This document shows positions 11,111-22,210 of a stretch of 37,863 bases of DNA, piece by piece (the stretch's first letter is position 1; the number at the start of each line of letters is the position of its first letter). The position numbers were made by a program, and so were the translations under genes. Origin of the DNA: Diphasiastrum complanatum (taxonomy: Eukaryota; Streptophyta; Lycopodiopsida; Lycopodiales; Lycopodiaceae); NCBI GenBank assembly GCA_029204225.1, contig MU835593.1, positions 1-37,863 on the forward strand, written 5' to 3'. The notes under the pieces were generated by a model, which was given only the letters and a program-made list of their open reading frames with translations, was not told the origin of the DNA and made no database searches.

Positions 11111-11345
11111 CACAAGAAGATCCTCCAAAAGATGTTCCATTCTTCATAAGAGATCGATACTCGAAATCCATTGCTTGGATCCACTCCTCTTCTTTTCTTG
11201 CTTGATCTACACTTGTAGGCTCATCCAAAGAGGCTAGGAAAGCAACATAATTTCCAGAAACTACTTGCTTACCCTTTTGATCATATGTGAGCCTTGAAGG
11301 TACTTGTCTTTCTTTTGATGTTTTTCGTGGCTCACCACCATCCAA
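11111..11345 (-). pseudogene. Ty1/copia RT N-terminal fragment (minus)
   Basis: Minus-strand reading VAFLASLDEPTSVDQARKEE then WIQAMDFEYRSLMKNGTSF corresponds to the start of copia RT (EPTS...W..AM..E..SL.KN.TW). It is cut at the end of the neighbouring LTR, consistent with the LTR-bearing element having inserted or recombined here. Confidence 0.7.
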
Positions 11346-11497
11346 AGTAAGATCCTTCTCATCAACATCAAGAACGTTAGATCATAAGCTTTCAATCAAG
11401 CTATAACACCACTATCTTTGGATCTACAAGCAAAGAGATAAAAGGGGCTGAAAATCACTGATTTTCACATGTGCGAAATTCCAGAATTTCACATTTT

Positions 11498-11680
11498 GGT
11501 TGGCCTTTGCATCAAATGGATGTGAAATCTGCTTTTCTAAATGGTGAGTTAGAAGAAGAAGTGTTCATGGATCAACTTGAAGGCTTTGTAGCGAAGGGAC
11601 AGGAAAATAAAGTATGTCGCTTGAAGAAAGCGCTTTATGATCTTAAACAAGCAACACGTGCGTGGTATAGCAAGTCTGAA
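11498..11680 (+). pseudogene. Ty1/copia RT core fragment (plus)
   Basis: Plus-strand frame with [40 protein letters not shown] and [18 protein letters not shown]. These are the hallmark RT motifs of copia ([32 protein letters not shown]) with some substitutions. It is oriented opposite to the RT fragment at 11111-11345. It ends where dispersed repeat B begins. Confidence 0.85.
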
Positions 11681-11876
11681 TTTAGCAGACTTTGGTGCAT
11701 TGGAAAGCTCTCAACAAGGGCTTTCCAATAATATGTTAGATGACATACTTCTAAGCTATGATTAAAAAGCTATGGCAAGTCAAAAGTATTAGTGTTATAA
11801 TATTTTAATAATATAAAAGACATCTTGCACGAATTCTTAAAGGGTCTTATTGGAGCCCAAAACTCCCCTAATGGTT
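11676..11876 (+). repeat. Dispersed repeat B, first copy
   Basis: Shares about 90 percent identity with 16428-16622, from the TTTGGTGCATTGGAAAGC segment to AAAACTCCCCTAATG. It joins the plus-strand copia RT fragment on the left and the minus-strand copia pre-integrase region on the right. It is non-coding and probably a solo LTR or LTR part. Confidence 0.8.
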
Positions 11877-11902
11877 GCCTTGAATCCGCAAACCCTCCAA
11901 CC

Positions 11903-13239
11903 TTGCCATTACCTCCAATGACTTGAAGTTGAGGTGTCCCCTCCTTTTGTGCCAAACCTTGCAACACATCCAACTTGGTTAACAATAACACAAGCATCAA
12001 GTTTGAACAACTTCCCTTGCCTTTTACCTTTTCCAATCAAGACATCCTTCCTTTTGATCAAACAAGCATCTCCATCAAACTCCACCTTGAGGCTCTTACT
12101 TAGCATTTGACTCACATTAAGCAAATTCTTGGTAATAGATGGAATAAACAAGACATCCTCCAAATGAACATTCCTATTTGTAAAGAGAGAAATAGGAATT
12201 GTGCCAATCCCTTTGATTGCACACTCACCATCATTGGCCATGTAGATCACCCTCTTGTCATCTCCATATGCCAACAAAGAAGTGAAGTACCCTTTGTGAA
12301 AGGTCATGTGTGAACTTGCTCCACTTTCAATCCACCAAGGATCTAGATCTCCATCATTAGCAAGCATACATGAAGACATCACAAAAGCATCATCATTTGC
12401 ATCTTGAACATCCAAACCATCCTCATCAAGTGTAAGATTACCTTGCTTGTCTCCTTGATCTCTCTTCTTCTTGTAGCACTCACTTGCAAAGTGTCCTTTG
12501 ATGCCACAATAGAAGCACTTGAGCTTTTATCTATCCTTCTTTTTGCCAGTTGAAGAAGCATCCATTTGATCTTGCCCTTTAGACCACTTGCTTTTGGTTT
12601 TGCCCTTGAATTTGCCCTTTGTGAACATAGCATCCTCTTGAAGTGTCGATGTAGATCCACCTCTTGCTTGAAGCCTATATTCCTCATTGATCAAGATCTC
12701 TTGAAGATCCATCAAACTTGGCAAAGTCTTTTGAATAGCAATACTTTGAACAATGTTAGCATGAGCATCCGACAAGCCATTAAGAATCACTTGAATAAGC
12801 TCTCCTTCCTTAATGCTTTCATCTATGCAAGCTAACTCATCATTCAATGCTTTCATTCTCAAAACAAAAGTACTTGAATTTCTTCATTCTTTTGCAAACA
12901 AGAAAAAATTTGCCTTCTTAGAGTCAACACTCTAGAAGTAGACTTGGATTCATAAAGCTTCTTCAATGAATTCCAAGCTTCCAAAGATGATGTGCACTTA
13001 CCAACTTCCTTGAGAAGTTCATTGGTAACATTCATCTTTATCATGTATAGAGCCTTCTTGGCCCTCTTGTCATACCTCAATTGATCTTGTTGTGTTGCTG
13101 GTCTCTCCTCCAAACCTACAACAATATCCAAGACATCATTCATCTCAAAAAGTGACTCCATCCTCACTTTCCACAATGAATAGTTACTTGAGGTAAGCCT
13201 ATCATTGGCTTCCAACATGACTCCAATTGAGGTTGCCAT
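11903..13239 (-). pseudogene. Ty1/copia gag-protease-pre-integrase relic (minus)
   Basis: Starts at ATG 13239 (MATSIGVMLEANDRLTSSNY, then SLWKVRMESLFEMNDVLDIV), the copia gag N-terminus. Gag continues with ELIQVILNGLSDAHANIVQS after a frameshift near 12860. A zinc knuckle CFYCGIKGHFASEC (CX2CX4HX4C) lies at about 12480-12520, preceded by an in-frame TAA. The protease has WIESGASSHMTF, with Glu in place of the catalytic Asp of DSGAS. The frame ends in a pre-integrase motif (HKRRGHLN, shifted by a ~30-base deletion relative to the copy at 15375) at about 11905. An LTR and primer binding site lie upstream at 13821-14480, giving a coherent 5' half of an element. Confidence 0.9.
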
Positions 13240-13820
13240 GTAGCAATGACCTGATCTTCTCTTTCAATTTGCTTCAATGCACAAAGCACTCCTTTGAACA
13301 ACAACAAATGCTTTCAAAAAAAATCACCAAGATTTGAAACTATCTCACAAATTCTCTTCTAGCACTGATCCAAGCAAACAACACATAGAATCATGGAAAC
13401 TTGATCAAACCTATGATCTATGCTCAATCTAATGACTTTTGCCACTTCCTAAGATTGAAACACACTCAAATGAAGTCCAGAAACCTCACTATCTAGAGAT
13501 CCAATCAAAATTAAGGTTTTGACAAAATCACAAAAAATTGACTATTCCAAATCTACATGCAAATGCTAAAAATTTGATATGCAATCTATAAGCCACCACT
13601 TAGGCTGAACCAATGATCCAATAATCGGCCAAATCCAGTATGTGAATTCAAAAATTGGAATTGAACAAGTACATTGACCTATTTAGTGTTTTGATCTACA
13701 AAAGATCCAATCTACAAAAGCAAAAAATCCGATTTTGGTGTAGAATCCTCTCTAGCATGCTCTAGACTTGATATCTTCACCAAATCATTGATAGATCTGA
13801 TTTCCTCCTTCATAACTTGA
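13240..13820 (-). other. Copia untranslated leader between primer binding site and gag
   Basis: About 580 bases on the minus strand between the primer binding site and the gag start. No open frame or other signal was recognised. Its position makes it the element's 5' leader. Confidence 0.55.
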
Positions 13821-13839
13821 AACACAAGCTCTAATACCA
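13821..13839 (-). other. Primer binding site, initiator-Met tRNA type
   Basis: On the minus strand TGGTATTAGAGCTTGTGTT follows the LTR end with no gap. The common plant copia site is TGGTATCAGAGC, so only one base differs. It fixes the orientation of this LTR family. Confidence 0.85.
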
Positions 13840-14480
13840 TGTGAAAGATTTCAGATCCTTAAGATCCAATCTATTTGAATGATCTTTGGTTAGAAAGAGA
13901 AATACACTACCAATCTCACCAATGTAGAAAATTCAGCATCTACACACAATTTGAGATGCAAACACTAATAGAACTTGATCAAACTTGAATGAAATGATTA
14001 TGTACTGTTGATGTCCATACAAAACTAGCAAGCTACTGTATTTCACACATGTGGATCCAAAAATAACAAATATAGATCATTCTACACAGAATTGCAAGCA
14101 ATCACCAAGATAGTGCACCAATGGATAGTAGAACCCAAGAGAACCATGTATAAGCATGAAATGAAATAGAGAAGAGAGAAGATCACTCTCTCCACGCGCT
14201 ACATCCTTTTATAGCAGGTCCAAACCCTATTTGGCCACTTGGCTTTCCCACCAAAATGCTAACCCTACGGGTCTAGATTCAATGTACCCAACTTATTCAG
14301 ATTGAATCTACTCAAACTCGCATTCTATCTTTCCCACACTTTCAAAAAGTGTTTATTCAAATGAAATTTAGACCAACAAACTTTGAAAAGTCAGCCTCTA
14401 AGTCTAAAACAAGTTTTGGCCTCAATATGCCAAATATGGAAATATTGCAAAATGTGATGAAACTAGTTGAATCTTTCACA
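13840..14480 (-). mobile_element. Ty1/copia 5' LTR (minus strand)
   Basis: About 641 bp, plus-strand ends TGTGAAAG and TTTCACA, so TG...CA on the element strand. Roughly 90 percent identical to the solo LTR at 1470-2104. The primer binding site and gag follow on the minus strand. The far LTR of this element is absent because the element is broken at about 11903. Confidence 0.88.
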
Positions 14481-14980
14481 GTTGTGGATTTAAAGTGGAT
14501 TAGTTTTCTTGCTTTCCTAGTTGTGGATTAGATTTCATGTTTTCTTGTGGATTATTGTAGGAGCCAGCATTCAAGTAAACTAAATAGGTTGGATTTGTCG
14601 TGTGATTCTTGCATATCTTTGTACAATCCAGTTCTTGATGTTCTTGGGATGTCCAAGAATCAATAGACTGGTTGGTTTCTTGATTCTTGGAGTTCTAACA
14701 TGTTGTAGATTAGTTCTTGTTTCTTGTTTATCAGTTTATGCAAATGTAGCTCAGTTCAGTGTAGTGTAGAATCTGATTTCAATCCGTTTTTAGAGTAAGT
14801 AGCAGTAGAATCTATAGAACGTTCATTTGGGTTGCACTCTGTTCTGTGAAAGGGCGTTATAGGCTTGCATCTTTATGTAGAATGTAAGTGCGTTCAAGAG
14901 TGATGCCCCTGAGTTGTCCTCTGACAAGCAGGACAAAGAAACATACTACAACGACACTCTATCCCTTCTGCCCTACCTCT
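14481..14980. other. No recognisable gene
   Basis: T-rich sequence with recurring short phrases such as GTTGTGGATTA and GATTCTTG. No domain, LTR boundary or RNA gene was recognised. Confidence 0.5.
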
Positions 14981-14984
14981 CAAG

Positions 14985-15890
14985 CACTTGATCTTTGTGG
15001 AAAATTGGTTCTCCCTTGCATTCTTGAACTTGACAAAGACATCATACACTTATCCTTGAACTTGACAAAGACATCATACACTTCATCCTTGCTCTTTAGT
15101 AGATAGATCCAGCAAAATCTACTAAAATCGTCAATGAATGTTACATACATCTTAGCTCCACTATTGCTAATTGTAGAATATCCATGAATATCCAAATGTA
15201 CAAGTTGAAAAGGCTTTGTAGATCTAGAAATAGATCTAGTATAAGGTAGTCTATGTGACTTAGACAAAGCACAAGACTCACAAACATGCTTGACATCACT
15301 TAAGAAACTTGGAAGACCAATCACAACTTGCTTTCTAGCCATGACCTCTAATGACTTGTAGTTGAGATGTCCCATCCTTTTGTGCCAAACCTCTTGAATA
15401 GGTATTTGCTCTCTTGCAACACATCCAACTTAGTTAGCAATAACACAAGCATCTAGTTTGAACAACTTCCCTTGCCTTTTATCTTTTCCAATCAAGACAT
15501 CCTTCCTTTTGATCAAACAAGCATCTCCATCAAACTCCACCTTGAGGCCTTTACTTAGCATTTGGCTCACACTAAGTAGATTCTTGGTAATAGATGGAAT
15601 AAACAAGACATTCTCTAAATGAACATTCATATTTGTAGAGAGAGAAATAGGAATTGTGCCAATCCCTTTGATTGCACACTCACCATCATTGGTCGTGTAG
15701 ATCACCCTCTTGTCATCTCCATGTGCCAACAAAGAATTGAAGTACTCTTTGTGAAAGGTCATGTGTGAACTTGCTCCACTATCAATCCACCAAGAATGTA
15801 GATCTCCATCATTAGCAAGCATACATGAAGACATCACAAAAGCATCATCATTTGCATCTTGAACATCCCATCCTCATCAAAAGTAAAATC
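14985..15890 (-). pseudogene. Ty1/copia protease-integrase fragment (minus)
   Basis: Closely related to the relic at 11903-12415. The protease keeps WIDSGASSHMTFHKEYFNSL (intact catalytic DSG), followed by IPSITKNLLSVSQMLSKGLK. After a stop comes the HHCC zinc finger (HKRMGHLN and CESCALSKSH) and the integrase core start (LVHLDIHG and YVTFIDDFSRFCW). The core is cut near 14985. A 32-base tandem duplication at 15023-15086 (TTGAACTTGACAAAGACATC unit) disturbs the end. It is a second member of the same copia family, without LTR. Confidence 0.9.
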
Positions 15891-16250
15891 ACCTTGCCTG
15901 TCTCTATACTAAACAAGAAACAATGAATAAGAACGAATTTACTCATATTGACCAGATCAACAAAACTGAATCTAAGAACTGTAAATCCTACAAAGTATTT
16001 ATTACAAATATCACTCAACATTTGTAATAAAAACTCCTCAGGGAGTCAAGCACAAAGTAGCATCAAATCAGAATGGTTATGATCTGCCACTAAGCCTTGC
16101 ACATCTACTTGATGTTAATCACAAAACCAAACCTGGAAGAAGAAAGAATCAACAAACACATTTATACACAAGTACCCAAACGGAATGCATGAAGAATGAA
16201 ATGCAAATAGTAGGATCTTCAAATAACAGAGCAATAACATCTCCTTATCA
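15891..16250. other. No recognisable gene
   Basis: AT-rich stretch between the copia fragment and dispersed repeat A. No domain or structural feature was recognised. Confidence 0.5.
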
Positions 16251-16251
16251 T

Positions 16252-16416
16252 TAGATGAGTTCTAAATCCAAAAAGACCCTTTGTAAAGATTCTTTTTATA
16301 ATTTTTCTCAAATTTTTCTTATACATGGACCATTCAAAACACTCAAATTTGAAATCTACGTAACGTAACTTTTTGAGTCCACATTTTGATTCCACACTAA
16401 AAATGGCATAATTTTT
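16252..16416 (-). repeat. Dispersed repeat A, inverted copy
   Basis: Reverse complement of 10213-10380 with only scattered substitutions. It abuts repeat B at 16417-16428, whereas in the other locus A and B lie 1.3 kb apart in the same orientation. Confidence 0.75.
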
Positions 16417-16427
16417 TAGTGGTAAGT

Positions 16428-16622
16428 CCAAATTTAGCGAAGTTTGGTGCATTGGAAAGCGCTTGACAAGGACTTTCAATGATATGTTGGATGACATACT
16501 TCTGAGCTACGATTAAATAGTTATGGCAAGTCAAAAGTATTAGTGTTATAATATTTTAATGATACAAAAGACATCTTGCATGAATTCTTAAAAGGCCTTT
16601 TTTGAGCTCAAAACTCCCCTAA
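16428..16622 (+). repeat. Dispersed repeat B, second copy
   Basis: Direct repeat of 11676-11876. Both contain the identical run AAGTATTAGTGTTATAATAT and end at AAAACTCCCCTAATG. Non-coding. Confidence 0.8.
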
Positions 16623-16980
16623 TGAATTCATACGCTCTGGAAACTCGTGGAGAAGGCTCTCCTAAATATCCACGAGTGGGTGAACCCACTTCTATAACAT
16701 TTTAGGTTCCAGCTCTTGATTTACACATAATTAGGGGGCCATCCCTTAACTTACTCATTATTGGGAGGTCTCTTTATTAAAAATACATCTCAAATTGAGA
16801 GGGCCCAAATTACTAGCTCCCGCATGGTTTTCCATCTTTTGGGAATTACCATGGGGCTCACAAAATGTACAACTTAGCCTAGCACTAGTAATTCACGTGC
16901 TCTCAGACTCGGCTCTCAACTACAACTCCACTTAAAACTCTTTTTGAGTCGTGTTTCATTGCATCGACACCTCGAGGCAT
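16623..16980. other. No recognisable gene; possible LTR flank
   Basis: Non-coding sequence with a few inverted short runs (GAGAAGGCTCTCC, TAATTAGGGGGCC). It may belong to the LTR of the element whose ORF relic begins near 16979, but no TG...CA boundary or primer binding site is visible. Confidence 0.4.
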
Positions 16981-19110
16981 GGCATCAGCTAAGATTACCC
17001 TCCCCTATATTGTTGTAGGTCCCACTGGCAAAAACTTCAACTATTGTAGCAGCTTATCAAGATAGCCCTGCATAATTGAGTGTCTCTTTTTTGTCTTTCT
17101 CAACTCTCTTTTTGTCAAGAGACTTTTTGTAGCCGACCTTCCTTTTGATGGATTCAAAAGTGATGAATCTTGTCTTTATGCCCAACGGACTAGATATGGC
17201 CTCATTCCAAGTATGAACTTATTTCCGTACCATTTCTTGATTGACCCAGGAAAATAAGAGATTAACTAATGCGATGACGACGATCAAGCAACCTATAAGT
17301 CTAGAAGACATAAAAGTACATGTTCCACCTTTAGGGACAACAATAAAAATGGAGAAGTATGTCTTCCTAATCAAGAAACAAGAAGCCTTGAAATGGAACT
17401 ATCAGAGTTCAGAAGAAGAAAACAATAAGAGGTCGTTAGCACTCCGAGAAAAGGTTGATAAAGTACAAGAGAAACTCCTCCAGTCTAAGAAATAGATGGA
17501 CCTCATTTGGAATATATCCTATAGACTTGATGAAGGTGTATCAGTGCTGAAAAAGGATGACGACAACGATGATACTCAAGCACCTGAGCAGAGCCGATCT
17601 ATCAACCAGCAGAGTGTTGAACTTGGCATGCAATTTCAAGGTTCCACAATTGGCTCCCTCCATAAACCTACCCTGGGTTCCTCCACCTACACTCAGTTGT
17701 CCCATTCACCTTCATTTTTTTCTGAACCATTTTTGTCTAATACCAACCTTCATTTTTTCCTTCTACTTATTCAACCACCTCTACCTCCACCTCTAACACC
17801 ATACCCACAACATCTTCTTTAAAATATGATGACCATTTTTTTGAAACAATTCATTTTACCAACAACTGAATACAATCTCATAACTAACCCACCGCCCACC
17901 ACTTGTCAACTAGCCTCACCACCTTCACCCCTTGAAGTCAATTTTTTTATCAAGATCCACAACTTGACGAGACTGTGCAGCCTTCAAAGGGACTTTCTTC
18001 ATCCCTTCCAAGGAGTAAGAGCAACACCTTTGCCGGACCAAGGGCTGAGAGTTCAACAAAAATTATTCAACTTGGAAGGTGAGGATGGACTCTTTGCTAG
18101 AGATGAATGATTTGATGGATATTGTTGTAGGTGTGGAGGAGAGACCTTTGGCACCACAAGATCGATTGAGGTTTGACAGTAGGGCAAAGAAAGCTCTTCA
18201 TGTGATACGGTCGACCTCAAGAAGGCCAAGCAACATGAAGACACATTAGAAGAATATGTGGCCAAACTCTAGGAAGCATTGATAAATGCTCAAGATAAAG
18301 TCGACAAAGTCATCCAAGATGCAAAACAGTAGATTCCTCTCTTGCAAGTCCAATTGGATATGACATAGCTAAAATAAGAGCGTATATTAAAGGAGTTGGA
18401 TGCCATTGTAAAAGAGCGAGATAACTTGATCCACACACCCATAACAAAGTGTCATGTCTCTCAAAACAAGAGCACTTACCTACTTCGGAAAGTTCATACC
18501 TATCAACAAGCGTTATTAGGTTTGCAAGCAAGGTTCAATAGGCTTAAAGAGAAGGTCACCACAGAATTGTCAAAACCAAAGAAATAATAAAGGAGTATGA
18601 ACAGTCAGCTGGTACAATTTCAGAGACAACTCCTCAGATCCACATGCCGGTCATGCCAACATTTTCACCATCGTCGCACGATCTAGATCTAGGGTAGGAT
18701 GATTCGGACATTGGACTGATGGATGTTGATACATCACAAGAAGCTGAGGTTCAAGAAATACCAGCTTCAAAAATAAGGTCATCAACACGAAGTGGATTGG
18801 CGAACGACCGCTCAACATAGAGGAAGAAATCTAGAACTTTCTTTGCCAACATCCTCATGAATCATCAAGAGGCAGCTGGTTCATTAAGTTCAAAACCTTC
18901 AAAATAGAAGCGAGAAAAGAATTGCATAAGCTGCCAGCATTGGATGAACAACCCCCATGGAAGAATACTTTCTTTGAAAAAACTCCAGATTCAATATGGA
19001 GTTTTGTGGCTAGTCCTAGGCAGTTGCATATTGATCCATACTACGTGCTTATGCCACAAAGGAACAAATGGGAGGATTGCAGTGTTTGGATAAAATCACC
19101 ATCCATGTGA
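16979..19110 (+). pseudogene. Relic of the unrecognised transposon-associated coiled-coil protein
   Basis: A series of plus-strand frames in a plausible order. First is a short globular stretch (FVADLPFDGFKSDESCLYAQ; LIPSMNLFPYHFLIDPGK). Charged helices follow (17241-17495, RSLALREKVDKVQEKLLQSK), then a Ser/Pro/Thr-rich linker (17540-18050). A coiled-coil segment comes next (18210-18330, KKAKQHEDTLEEYV ... NAQDKVDKV), and the C-terminal module ends the series (18841-19110, HPHESSRGSWFIKFKT ... DPYYVLMPQRNKWED). The coiled coil matches 28530-28660 and the C-terminal module matches 4640-4910. There are many stops, including TAG at 18270 where the relative has Gln. A copia gag fragment interrupts it at 18057-18212. 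Confidence 0.55.
18057..18212 (+). pseudogene. Ty1/copia gag fragment embedded in the coiled-coil ORF relic
   Basis: In one frame reads NYSTWKVRMDSLLEMNDLMD then IVVGVEERPLAPQDRLRFDS and RAKKALHVI. This aligns without gaps to residues of the minus-strand gag at 12990-13190 (SLWKVRMESLFEMNDVLDIV). It covers about 50 codons with no LTR, target-site duplication or other gag sequence. It sits between the linker and the coiled coil of the surrounding relic. Confidence 0.85.
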
Positions 19111-19645
19111 GAAAATCAGATCCAAAACATACTTAATGGATCAACAAGCTCTTGACCAAATTTGGTGCACATCTAGATTTAGCCAAATGATAGAAACCGC
19201 CATTCTACACATCTAGATTGAGCTACAAGATAGAAATCACCATTCTACACGTGCTAGAATTGAAAAATACATGTAGATCTAATCATAAACACTTAGATCT
19301 ATAATGGTACTGTCCCTGCCCCATACAAGAGTAGCAGCATATAGTCTTTCACACATGTGGATCCAAGTACAAGAAGGAAATTCACATTCTATACACTAGA
19401 ATTCAAGATATCTTGAGAAATATGCAAGAGTTGGACATGTAATCAAAAGAGATGAATTATGCACATAGAAAGAGAATACAAAGATCAGTTCTCCACGCTG
19501 GTATTACCATTTATAACTACTAAAATGTCATTTTCCCACTTGCCCTAACCTAGCCCTAAAATAATTAGCCAATTAGAATGGGTCCAAATCCGACCTCATC
19601 TCCAAATCATAACCATCTAGATATATCTGATCCTTGAGATAAGTA
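19106..19645 (-). mobile_element. Diverged, truncated copia LTR
   Basis: Begins TGTGAGAAAATCAGATCC and follows the order of the LTRs at 1470 and 13840 (CACATGTGGATCCAAG near 19353, a CTCCACG-TTTATA segment near 19493) but with many differences and gaps. The far end with TTTCACA is missing; at 19646 the Athila/Tat-like LTR sequence begins. Orientation is inferred from the better copies. Confidence 0.6.
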
Positions 19646-19785
19646 ATCCTCCATTCATGTTGAAATCTGAACTATACTATCGCTCTCATGTGAACGAACC
19701 TACGCATGACAACTAACTCCATCTCTTTGATGCTAGATTGACTAAATCTTGGATTCAGGTTAGGCAAGGAAAGAAACCCACTACA
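19646..19785 (+). mobile_element. 3' end of the 5' LTR of the Athila/Tat-like element
   Basis: About 140 bases, from TCCTCCATTCATGTTG to CCCACTACA, nearly matching 10969-11110. Upstream sequence differs between the two sites, so the LTR here is truncated or recombined. A primer binding site follows four bases later, which defines this as the 5' LTR end of the gag-pol element downstream. Confidence 0.7.
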
Positions 19786-19789
19786 ATTT

Positions 19790-19806
19790 TGTCGCCGTTG
19801 CTGGGA
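19790..19806 (+). other. Primer binding site, tRNA-Asp type
   Basis: TGTCGCCGTTGCTGGGA resembles the TGGCGCCGTTGCCGGGGA sequence used as primer binding site by Athila/Tat-type gypsy elements of plants, with three differences. It lies four bases after the LTR end. Confidence 0.65.
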
Positions 19807-21008
19807 GGCTACGCCAATTTTTCAGTTTGCAGCATGTTTGGCTGACGGTTAGCTTGCATTAGGCATCTTGTCGTGGCATGAATAGTGTTAAAACTGCATT
19901 GTAGGGTTAGTTTGGCATTGATTTTGCTAGATTTTGAGTGAATTTGTTTGTTTGAAATCTAATCTGATTATTAAACAGGAAGACCTATTCAGATCACTAA
20001 TCTTAAGATCCATTTGGATCTAAAATATCAGAGGAAATAACAAAAATCAGTCAAATTTGTCAAATTTGGTCAAAAAGAGACAAAAAGCGTCATTAGAGCC
20101 CATAACTTTTTATCCTCAATCAGGAAACCTTCGCCGAGTTGCAGACACTTTTGGTTTTATTTACAAAACCTTAAGTTTGAAGGGCGAAGATTAATTCCCA
20201 GCAAATTTCCAAAAACATCAGAAAAACCACAAAAAAACACCAAAAATTATCAAAATCCTAAAAAATACAGAAAAAGAACCTTCGCCCAATTCACTGTGCT
20301 TAGATGTGATTCAGATCTATCTACTGCCAGGTCGGAGAAGAATAATACCAAACATAGAAAGGTTTTCAGAGGATCAGTTGCCATATTGTCATATTTTTGC
20401 CAAAAAAGTCACTTTTTTGCAAAACTACCAGTATTACTCTTGATCCTTCGCCAGAACCTTCGCCGAGTTTCCAAAACACTCTATTTATATAAAAATACTA
20501 TTTTTGAGTTTCGCGAAGATTTATCTTGATTAGATCACAAAAAATCTTGATTTTTACCCTCGTCAGATCACAAAAACTGTATTGTCTTGTGTCAGAAACC
20601 TTTGTCCGGTTGTCCATAGTTTTATTTGTGTCAAATCTTCCATCTGAGAAGTTAGCAAAGGTTATTTCCCAAGAAATTGCCAAAAAAGTGTTCAAAGAGT
20701 TTTTATCCCAAAATAGCACTGTTGAACCTTCGCCGAGACAACCTTCGCCTAGAGAGCCTTTGCTAGTCCTATTTTTAGTTTTGGATTTTCCAGATCAAGT
20801 CTCTGTTAAAATTTGGATAAGATCTGATATATTCTGAATTGGATTCTGAGAGATTTATCATTTTTTGAGAAGTATCGATTGATTGAATTTTGGGTAGTTT
20901 TTCATCATATAGAATCAGATTCTTGAAAAGTGGAATAGAGCTAGCAGATCTAATCTGAGATAGTTTTTGGAAAAATCTATATCCAATCACATTATCAATT
21001 TGATCTAA
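19807..21008 (+). other. Leader of the Athila/Tat-like element with AACCTTCGCCGAG motifs
   Basis: Long untranslated region between primer binding site and gag. It holds repeated copies of AACCTTCGCCGAG and variants: 20126, 20277, 20443, 20455, 20597, 20725, 20740 and a weaker one at 20755. No reading frame is convincing. The same motif recurs between pol and the downstream ORF. Confidence 0.7.
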
Positions 21009-21983
21009 ATGGCTGCCGTTGGAGTTGCTCCTGGAGGTGCTCCACAGGAGGTCAATCCAATTATTGTTAGAAGAGCACCCCGATTGGATCTACCCAAATA
21101 TAATGGATTAACAGATCCAGTTCGATTTCTTCAGATCTATGCTGAATCTTGTGAGGTCTATGGTGAGATTTATCCTCAAGATAAACTAAAGCTGTTTCCT
21201 ATGGCCTTAACAGACGCAACACAAGATTGGTACTATAACCAAGATGAAACTGAGCATACAGATTGGGAGGTTGTTAAACGAGCCCTTATCACACGGTTCA
21301 AACTACGGAAGTTTATGGAAGACCCTTTCCTACTTTTAAGTAAAATGAAAATGGGAAAGCGGAAAATGGTTTGAGATTACATCGAAAGGGTGAAACGTCT
21401 TAGATCTGAATGTAAGCCTGAGCTGATTAATGAAAATGCCATGATTATGTGGTTTTTGTCAGGTCTACCTAAACGGATCAGACGTGAACTGAAACGCCAT
21501 AATGAGTACGCACTTTTGCAAAATGCGATGGGCGATGCAATTCGAGAGGAGGATGAAGATTCCGATGATGAGCCGAATGTCAGTATGTTGCCTTATATAG
21601 CAGGGCAGACTACTACGACATCCACCACTATTGCATCAATGAATGCCAATGCTACTGCAAAAATGATTCTCAATGAGTTCAAGAAACTTGGGAAGACCCA
21701 GCAAAAACAGATGGAAAAGTTGCAGTTGCAATTTGATGAGAAGATCAAAGCACTGGAAAATTTCCACGGAGAAGTGAACAAGGAACCTGAGAAGTTTGCA
21801 AAGACTTTTCCTACCAGGGAAAATGTCTGGTGTTCTATTTGTACAGGAAATCACACAGTGAACAAGTGTCCTCAATTGAAAAAACGAATGAAAATCAGTG
21901 TTTGTCATCTGTGTAATTCACCTGACCATGAGACTGCCTTTTTCAACTTCAACCCTCGAATGATTCAGCAATGGTATGCCTAG
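21009..21983 (+). pseudogene. Ty3/gypsy gag
   Basis: ATG at 21009 opens a gag of about 325 codons interrupted once by TGA (21372-21374) in frame; the reading frame resumes unchanged with DYIERVKRLRSECKP. Features in order: capsid-type segment (LDLPKYNGLTDPVRFLQIYA; WYYNQDETEHTDWEVVKRAL), FLSGLPKRIRRELKRH, an acidic stretch, a coiled coil (KKLGKTQQKQMEKLQLQFDE) and zinc knuckles CSICTGNHTVNKC and CHLCNSPDH. Gag packages the element RNA. The frame runs on past a TAG at 21981 into a Pro-rich tail with further stops, so no functional product is expected. Confidence 0.88.
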
Positions 21984-22210
21984 ATGGGATATCGAAATCC
22001 ACAGTATGAAGGCAATCCAGTAGCAAGACTATGACAATCTACTCTTGGATACCCGAAACGTCTAGCTTTGCCTGCCCCACCAAAGCACTCCGCTCCTCCT
22101 ACCAATTTGATGGAACCAGAACCTTACGGAAGTGCTGAGCAATGGAGCTATGGTAATGATCAGGAAGGTGGATCTTACAGAAGCCACCACCAGCTATAGC
22201 ACATGTAAAT

